Source: RGIG4140 sp045614025
Lineage (GTDB): Bacteria; Pseudomonadota; Alphaproteobacteria; CAAHEQ01; UBA3637
NCBI GenBank assembly: GCA_045614025.1
Contig: JAZLCE010000016.1
Coordinates: 1-28,078, forward strand
Direction of reading: 5' to 3'
Length of the DNA: 28,078 nucleotides
The translations under genes were made by a program, and so were the position numbers. Shown in pieces: positions 18,701 through 28,078 of this stretch. The notes below the pieces were generated by a model. The model was not told where the DNA came from. It searched no databases and saw only the letters and a list, made by a program, of their open reading frames with translations. Each line of letters opens with the position of its first letter. Position 1 is the first letter of the stretch.

Positions 18701-21700
18701 TTCGGGATTTCAATATAATGCCTTACTCAAAGATACGTTATTAAGCATTAATAATGCCTATTTTGAATTGTTAGGTGCTGAAGAAATTTTAAAAAGCGCC
18801 AAAACAAGCGAAGCCAGTTTTAAAAAATCATATGAAGAATCTTCAAAGCGTTATGAACTTGGCTTGGTTTCATTAAGTGATAAATTATTGGCAAAAACAA
18901 GCTATGAAGAATCTCGTTTAGAAGTTGTGCGTGCCCAAAATCAGGTTAAAACAAGTCAAGGTAAGTTAGCTTCTTTATTAAACGTTTCACCAGAAACAAA
19001 ATTTAATCTTTCAAAACCAAAGAATGATAAAGATTTAACAAAACTTGAAATGGGAGATATGAGTGTTTCAAAAATGATTGAAACAGCTCTTTCATTAAGA
19101 CCAGAAATCCAAAAAAGCCAAAAGGAAGTTGAGGCTGCTGTTGCAAATGTGAAAGCACAAAAAGCATCAAGAATGCCAAAAGTTTCATTTTCTGCAAAAA
19201 CAGGGATTAATGATGATTGGCATCATGATAATTCATATCAATATGGTTCTTCTGTTGGGGTGAATATTTCTGTGCCTTTATTTACTGGATTTTCAACCAC
19301 ATATAAAATAAAAGAAGCAGAATATCAAAAAGAACAAGCTTTATTTTCAAAAGAAGATGTAACTGAAATGGTGAAAAATGAAGTTTGGACGGCGTATCAT
19401 GATTATGAAACAGCGGTTTCTTCTTATGATATCACGAAAAAAGCTTTAGAAAGCGCTAAAGAAAATGAAAGAGTGGCTTTTGCTTCCTATCAAGTTGGAA
19501 AAGGAGATATTTTAAATTTGTTAACAGCTGGTTCTCAGCTTTCAACGGCAAGAAAAGAAGTGATTGTTGCTTATTATTCTGTTTTAACAAGTAAAGCCAA
19601 ATTATATCGTGCAATAGGGAGATTTTAATGAAAAAAGTTTTATGGAGTCTTATTTTAATTGGAATTATTGGCGGCAGTGTTTTTTTCTTGAAAGGAAAAG
19701 AAGATGCATTAAAATCTTCTGATTTTGAAATTTTAAAAGTTGAAAAAGGCAGAATTGTTGAAGAAGTAACGGCATCAGGGAAGATTCAACCAATTAACAC
19801 GGTATCTGTTGGAACCCAAGTTTCTGGCATTGTGGAGCATGTGTTGGTTGATTATAATGATGAAGTTAAAGAAGGGCAATTGCTTGCTAAATTAGATACG
19901 GCTGTTTTGGTTGAAAATAAAAATGATGCTAAAGCGCGCCTTGATTTGGCTCATGCCAAGAAAAAGGTTGCTGATTTGAACTTTAAAAGATATGAAAAAC
20001 TTTATAAAGATAAATTAATTGCTAAAGCAACTTTAGAAGAAGCTGAAGTTAATCTTGCTATAGCAGATGCAGATGTGTTAACTGCAACAGCTGATTATAA
20101 TAAAGCTGAGCGTAATTATGGATATGCGCAAATCACTTCACCAGTTTCTGGTACTGTTATTTCAAAAGAAGTGGAGCAGGGGCAAACTGTGGCAGCAAGC
20201 CTTCAAACTCCAACATTATTCACAATTGCTGAAGATTTATCCAAAATGCAAATTGAAGCAAGTATTGCAGAAGCAGATATCGGCTCAATTAAATCAGGCA
20301 TGAAAGCAACGTTTACGGTGGATGCTTATCCAAATGATTCTTTTGAAGGGGTGATTAAGCAAGTTCGACTTTCGCCAACTGAAGAATCAAACGTTGTGAT
20401 GTATACAGTTGTTATTGAAGTGGATAATTCTTCTCGTAAACTTCTTCCAGGGATGACGGCCTTTGTTCAAATTATCATTCATGATGTAACGGATGTTTTA
20501 AGAATTCCAACGGCAGCCTTGCAATATAAACCAAATGCTTTTGTTCGCAAATTCTTACCAAAGGTTTCTTTAAATTTAAACCAAAATCAAAGTGTTGTAT
20601 ATCAATTTAAAGAGGGTAAAATTTATCCAATTGTGTTCACAAGGGGAATTATGGATGCTTCTTATGTTGAAGTAAAAGATGGATTAAAAGAAGGGGATTC
20701 ATTTATTACAGAATATCTTCAAAAAAATGGCAGGAAATAATGAAACAAGCAAAACAAACAGTTATTGAAGTAAAAGATTTATGCAAAACATATTATATGG
20801 CGGGTGGAATGAGCCAGTCAGTGTTGAAACATATCTCTTTTAAAATAGAAGCTGGAGAATTTGTTGCCATTATGGGGCATTCTGGATCAGGTAAATCTAC
20901 GTTGATGAATATTTTAGGATGCTTGGATCGGCCAACCAGTGGCAAATATTATTTGCGAGGCGATTTGGTTTCGTTAAAAACTGATAATGAACTTGCAATT
21001 GTTCGGGGCGAAAAAATTGGCTTTGTGTTTCAAAACTTTAATTTGCTTATGAAACGCAGCATTGCTGATAATGTTTCCATGCCGTTGATTTATCGAGGCG
21101 TTGGCGAAAAAGAAAGATATAAAAAAGCAGTTGAAATGCTTTCTGTTGTGGGTCTTAAAGGATATGAAGATCGTTTGCCAACTCAAATTTCAGGCGGTAT
21201 GCAACAACGTGTTGCCATTGCAAGAGCATTGGTAAATAACCCTTCAATTATTTTTGCTGATGAACCAACCGGAAACTTGGATACAGCGACTTCAGATGAA
21301 ATTATGGCTTTGTTTACAAAGTTAAATCAACAAGGGATTACAATTGTTTTGGTAACGCATGAAGAAGATGTTGCTGATTTTGCCACAAGAATGATCAAAA
21401 TTCATGATGGTGAAAAAGAATATGATGGCTTGCGCTCAAAATATAAAAAGGAGAACTGATGTTTTTTCAAATAATCAAAGAAGCATGGATTTCAATTGGA
21501 GCCTATAAGCTCAGAACCTTTTTAACAATGCTGGGTATCTTAATTGGTGTGGCAGCCGTTGTTTTAATGGTGGCCGCCGGTCAAGCCGTTCAAATTGAAA
21601 TCACCAAAACATTTGATTCAATGGGAACAAATTTAATCATTATTGGCCCTGGTGAAACCGTGAGCGGAGGGGTTCGAGGTGGAAGAGGGCGTCCAAGTGT

Positions 21701-24700
21701 TACTTTTGATGATGTTGAATCCTTAAAGAATTTAAAAGATGTTAAAACAGCTTCATATCTAATTAATTTTGCAGTTCAAGCCGTTTATGGATCAAATAAT
21801 TATGGGGTCAGTGTTGCAGGAACAACGCCAGAATATCTTGAAATTGGAAACTGGGAAATTGATAAAGGGGCTATGTTTAGCGAAAAGGATTTAAAAACAG
21901 GTAGACCCTATGTTGTGATTGGACAAACAATTGTTGAAGAATTATTTGGGCTTCAAGATCCAATTGGAAAAGTGATCCGTTTAAAAAGCCGTCCGTTTAC
22001 TGTGATTGGAACTTTAAAACCAAAAGGCGATGGTTTGATGGGGGATGATCAAGATAATATTGTGATGATGCCGGCCACAACTTTTCGGCAACGCATTCAT
22101 TCTGGATTTAGACCGCAGTTTACCAATGTTGCTTTTGTGAAAACTGATAGTGAAGATAAAATGGAAGCGGTTGCCAATCGAATTGAATATCAATTAAGAG
22201 CGCGTCATCATTTAAGGGATGGTGTTGATAATGATTTTACTGTGCGTTTAATGACTGATATGGTTGAAAAGGTTAGAAATGTTGGATTTATCCTTTCAGT
22301 TTTATTGGCATCAATTGCTTCTATTTCCTTGCTTGTTGGAAGTATTGGAATTATGAATATGATGCTTGTATCTGTAACGGAAAGAACAAGGGAAATCGGA
22401 ACAAGAAAGGCCTTAGGTGCTTCAAATAAATGGATTATGTTCCAATTTTTAACAGAATCTGTGATTATTTCTTTTATGGGAAGTTTTGTTGGTATGGTGT
22501 TGGGAATTGCTTTATCCCAAGCAGCTGGTGCCTTTTTGGGAAAAGAAGTGCCAATTTCAATGTGGTCAGTGATTATTTCTGTGACAGTTGCCGTTGTTGT
22601 TGGGGTTGCTTCTGGTTTAATGCCAGCTCTAAAAGCCATGAAATTGGATCCAATTGATGCATTAAGATATCAATAATAAAAGATATCACTTATAAAGCGG
22701 GTGTAACAAACAAGTTACACTCGTTTTTTTTATTAAACATATGAATCTTTTTGAAAAACAGTTTCTTTTTTCAAAGGGTTAGTTGTTATTTATGTGTCGG
22801 CAATCTAAGGGTCGTTTTTTATTCCCTATTTTCATCCCCCTATACTTTCATTATACCATGGGTTTTGAATTTTGAGCCGAAAATTTTTCAAAAAAAATAC
22901 GCCCTTTTAAAGCATTTTCTTCTAATTAATTGATTTTAAATAATTATTTTTTATTAAAAAATTACATAAAAATCAGCAAAAACACAAAAAATATGCAAAT
23001 TCACCTTATTTTTTCAACCAAAAACAGCCATTTTTAAAGCATCATTTTTTGCCAATTAGCTAGCAAATCTATCGACCATTAAATTTTCGACTTTTCGTCT
23101 TAAACAGTTAACAAAAGGATTTTGATATGTAAATTAAATTCGTTTATTTTTTTGGAGGCACGCAATGTTTCATTCTTCACGCACCACACTTAGAGAGCTT
23201 AAAAAACGCTATCTCAATATCCTTAAAAAATGCCTCCTCGCGAATTTAATGGCTTTTTCTTTTGTTTTACCAACTATGGCGGAAGAAACTTTACCAACAG
23301 GTTCTTTGGGAAAATTTTATAGATCAAAAACAGAAACAGTTTTTAATTTGTCCCAAATTGAAGATCAAGCTAAAACTGTTAGAGAAGATGGAACAATAAT
23401 TTACAATATGACAACAGCAGATGGATCTGTCCCATCTCTGGGTAATCCTGGTTCAAAACAAAAGGCCCTAATAGGAACAGATGATATTGAAGGTCAAATA
23501 ATTGATCCGAGTAAATATATTATTGATGCATCGACGAATAAGATTAATTTATTTAGAAATGATGTTTTCAATGATTTAAATTTAAAAATTAAAAATATTA
23601 CTCTTCAAAATATTGGTGAAATAGCTTTTCTGTTAGGTTATGAAACGATGGACATCGAAAATGCAATTATAAAGGATAGTTTGGGTATTTCTATGCAACC
23701 CTATGCAGTCTTAAATTTAAAAAATGTAGCATTTATTAATTCTGAAAATACAACATCAAGGTTTATTTCAAATGGTGCTGGTTCTTTAGTTTTACAAAAT
23801 GTTTCATTTGAGGGAGGAAAATCAAAAGAATATTCGGGCGCAATAAGAAGTTCAACTGTTGATGGTACACACACCATTTATAAGGATAACATTACTTTTA
23901 AAAATAACAAATCAGGAGATGGTGGTGCTTTTTTTGTTGAAACTGATGTAACATTTATATCAACAGATGGTAATAATATTGGTAATGTTCTTTTCGAAGG
24001 AAATGAGGCAATAGCATATACAACATCAACAGATGGAGTAATATCATCACTGAACCGTGGGCGTGGTGGTGCTATTTATAATTATGCTTCTTTGATGTTT
24101 TCTGATGTTGATGTTACCTTTAGAGAAAATAGAGCAACATCTATTAATGCTATAATTAATGATGAATTAAAAGTTCAAGGGGGTGAAGGTGGTGCTATTT
24201 ATAATTCGCGTAAAAATATATTGTTTTCAAGTTCTGTCCTATTTGAAAAAAATAACTCTGATCACATTGGAGGTGCTATTTATAATATTGGAAATTTGGA
24301 ATTTCAAAAAGATACAGTATTTAAAGAAAATATAGTTGAATCAAATGATTTTTCAGTTTTAGGTGGAGCTCTTTATAATTATGATAGTTCTACAACATTT
24401 AGTACGGCCGATAATATAATTCATTTATTTGAAGGGAATAAAGCTATTGCACATGCAGATGGTTATGAGTCAAAAGGTGGTGCAATTTATAATGCTGGGA
24501 CAATTAAATTAGGATATCAGGAATTTAAATCAAATAAATCAATTTCTGAATTAGGATCGGCTTTTGGCGGAGCAATTTATAATACTGTAACAGTAGATAT
24601 TAATAACTCACTCTTTCAAGATAACATAGCGCAAGGGGCAACAAAAGCTTATGGGGGAGCGATTTATAATGAAGGCGGAGCAAAAAATAATGATGGGACG

Positions 24701-27700
24701 ATTAAAACAGCAGGTATCACTTTGAGCGATGTAACCTTTATTGGCAACAAAGCGGAAAGTTCATCTTCTTCAGGTGAAGCGAATGGTGGTGCCATTTATA
24801 ATAAAGGAATCATGCAATTTAATGGCAACTCTTATTTTGGCGTTCAATATAATGATGATGGCTCCAAAACCATCTCGGGCAACCAGGCAAAATATGGTGG
24901 TGCAATTGATAATGAATTAGGAACAATTGAATTTAACGGAAAAACCGAATTTATTGGGAATGAAGCATCTGTAAGAGGTTCTGCTATTTTTAACAATAGT
25001 GGAACTATCACTTTCAATGATAATGCTATTTTTAATGATAACAAAGGGACTGGTTGGGGAACAATTGCCAATCATTATGCTACAATTAATTTTAATTCAG
25101 GAGCTGAATTTAAAAACAATAGACTTGATGGGGATTGGAAACATGGTGGCGCTATATTTAACTTATCTTCTAACTTGAATTTTAATGATCCAGATAAAAC
25201 AATTGTTTTTGAAGGGAACTCTGTGGAAACTGGTTGTGGTGGTAGTTTATATCATCAATATGGAACGATTAATTTTAAAGGGAACGTCGTTTTTAAAGGC
25301 AAAGAAATTATTGATCCAGTAACAGGTGAAACAGAGTTAATGAGCCAAGCAACATCTGGAGGTGCTATATCTAGCACTTATGGAACAATTTTGTTTGATA
25401 AAGGTGCTTTGTTTGAAAAGAATAAAGCCAAAAGGGGTGGGGCGATTAGTTTAGAAACTGGGACCATCACTTTTAATGATGTTGTTGACTTTATCGAAAA
25501 CAGTGCGCAAGCAACAAATGAGATTTCTCAAGGTGGAGTAATCTTAAATTTAAGCGGAAGCGTTGAATTTAATGGTGATTCAACATTTAGGGAAAATAAT
25601 GTGGCGTCGACTGAAAAAAATGCTTATGGTGGAGCTATCTATAATGAAAGTGGCACTAAAAATAGCGATGGAACTATTAAAACAGCAGGGATTAGTTTTT
25701 CAGATGTAACCTTTATCGGGAATAAAGCTGAAAGCTCATCTTCTTCAGGCGAAGCCAAAGGTGGTGCCATTTATAATAAAGGAATCATGCAATTTAATGG
25801 CAACTCTTATTTTGGCGTTCAATATAATGATGATGGCTCCAAAACCATCTCGGGCAACCAAGCAAAGAATGGTGGGGCGATTTATAATGATGGAACAATT
25901 GAATTTAACGGGAAAGCTGAGTTCGTTGGGAATGAGTCTTCTGGCCTAAGAGGTGGAGCTATCGAAAATAATTATGGCGGTAAAATAACTTTTAAAGACA
26001 TTGTGACATTTGAAGGAAATGAAACAGGTGTTGATGGTGCAGCAATTGCCAATTGGGGTAATTTGATTGTGTTTGAAGAAGATGCTTATTTTATTAATAA
26101 TAAATCAGGAAAAGCTGGTTATGGATCTGCTGGTGCTATTTGGGGCGGAGCTGGAGAAGGTTATAAGTTTATAAAACATGCTGAATTTATTGGTAATTCA
26201 TCAGTTTGGTATGGAGCTGTTGGAGCTAAAGTTGAGTTTAATACTGCAAGATTTGAAGGAAACTCAGCATATGGTGGTGGTGCAATGGGAAGTGGAATAT
26301 TCAATGGAAAAGTTGAATTTATTAATAATACAGCCTCTAGTCAAGGAGGTGCCATTCGGTTAGAAGGTGGAGTGGTCACTTTTAAAGATGGGGTGGAATT
26401 TAGTGGAAACAGAGCACCAACAGGAAATGATGTTTATTTTAATGGCGTTGGCACAATTAATTTTGGAGCAGTGCCAGATAATTTGAGCCAAATTCCTGAA
26501 ACCATAACGGGGGATGAAATTATAGAAGGTGGATTTGCAAGTAAAGATGCGCAAGGCATTGTTAATAAATATAGCAACAGCACTTTAACTTTCCTTGATA
26601 GTTCAGATAATCAAGGATTTATAGGGACCTTTAATCAATATATTGGAAAAACAGTTGCTAAATCTGAAAGCTTTTTGGGTGGCACAAACAATATTCTTGG
26701 TGGCGAATTAGAAACCCATGGCAATACAATTAATTATTCTGCCAACATTGGAGATGAAACGCGAACGGCAAAACTTGTTCACCATTCAGGAGCCGTTGGG
26801 GAAAATAAAACATCATTAACAACAGCACTTAAATTAAGTGCAGGTTCAACGGCGCTTTTTGATTCCATTGCAACAGGTGTTCAAGCAAACTATGCCTTAA
26901 CAGATGATGTGGCCGGGGCGGGAACAGCTCAGTTTAAAGATGCTCATTTAACCTTGGGTCAAAATTTATATGAAGGCACATATGAGATGGGAGAAAACGT
27001 CACCTTAAATATGCAAGATGGCGAAGAAGAAAATGTGAGATTTGAAGCATTAAAAGGCATGGCTGATTTGAAGATAGATGTAGATATTGTGAAAGGAGCA
27101 AATGGTCTTGAACTTGTAACAGATCAAATTATTGCTGGTGAGGAAGCCATTTTAAACTTAAAGTTAACAGATGTGCTTTTATCAGAAGATGCTTTGGATA
27201 ATGGTATAAAAGAAAGTTATACAGCCACAGTAATGAGCGGAGGAACATTAACCTATGGTTCAGAAAAAGGGCTTGTTGCAACGGATGTGTATAGTTATGA
27301 GGTAACAGGAAAAGATAATCAAATCACAATTAATGCTGTTAAGTTTAATGAGGATTTAGATGTGATGAAATCAATTGCTGAATATGATGGGGATGCTTCC
27401 TTTAATATGAAGATTGGGAAGACAAATGAGTATGAAATGCAATCAGATGTTACCATGACAGCGAATGAAAAAACAATTGTTGGGAATGGTAAAGAAGAAA
27501 GCATTTTAACGGCGAAAAAGATAACTGTTGATGGAGCAACATTAAATGTTGAAGAGGTGACATTAACAGGGGTAGAACAGGTAATTGAAGTAAGCGCAGG
27601 TAAATTAAATGTAACAGATTCAAAAGTTGAGCAAATAGTTAATGCTAGTGAAACAATGCTTTCAAATGCAGAAGTTGTTGAGCTTGAAAATCAAGGCGAA

Positions 27701-28078
27701 TTAATAGCTTCAGGTTCAACGATAACTGAACTTATGAACGAACAAACAGCAACAGTTACAGGAGGCGAAGTTGCCAAAGCCACCAACAAAGGCGAATTAA
27801 GCGTAACAGGGGCAAAAATAACAGAGCTGACGAATGAGGGGGAAGCAACAGTCAGTAATGGAGAGCTTGGAACCGTTATTAACGCTAAGGGCGTGAAGTT
27901 AGAGTTAATGGCGGGAACAAGGGCAGAAACAGTAACGAACAAAGGAGAGCTAAAAGCCAGCGGATCGGTTATCATGGAAGCCTCCCGAAACGAAGGCGAG
28001 ATGACTCTTGAAGGCGTTACTGTTTCTGATCTTTTAAATGAAGGAACAATCAAAGATAAAGGCTCAAGTATCACAAAG

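Overview
The window looks like chromosomal DNA of a low-GC, Gram-negative alphaproteobacterium. A clear GcrA cell-cycle regulator gene (12749-13258) is the best taxonomic marker, because GcrA is essentially an alphaproteobacterial protein. Outer-membrane autotransporters and a MacAB-TolC-type pump confirm an outer membrane. The AT-rich base use fits host-associated, for example gut, members of the class. That placement is inference. No rRNA, tRNA, CRISPR array or transposase was seen.

Layout. (1) 1-1398: the 3' end of an autotransporter gene (end of passenger plus 12-strand barrel), followed by a long hairpin and a terminator. (2) 7867-1594, minus strand: a compact five-gene operon: double-HTH regulator with an S24-like domain, coiled-coil protein, acidic repeat protein, exported secretin-like protein, and a single-pass membrane protein with a basic Gln/Pro/Arg-rich tail. 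I do not recognise it as a described system, and it is the best candidate for something new. (3) 8098-9783, plus strand: an EF-hand protein and a phage-type NNNPG muramidase-like protein, each behind the same kind of extended -10 promoter. A third copy of that promoter (9867-9896) has no gene after it. (4) 18109-9981, minus strand: a long gene run with a Cys/His-tailed small protein, xseB, ispA, nth, two envelope proteins of unknown role, then gcrA and polA, which have their own promoter. (5) 18285-22676, plus strand: a four-gene efflux operon (TolC-like channel, MacA-like adaptor, ABC ATPase, MacB-like permease), translationally coupled and closed by a strong terminator. (6) 23165 to the right edge: a very large autotransporter whose passenger carries GGAI(Y)N and FxGN repeats like those of chlamydial Pmp proteins.

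The two window ends fit together. The reading frame open at the right edge ends on a complete codon, the left edge starts in frame, and the repeat pattern continues across the join. The window may therefore be a circularised or rotated contig holding one autotransporter gene of about 2103 codons, or two paralogues may simply flank it. The housekeeping genes argue against a true 28-kb plasmid.
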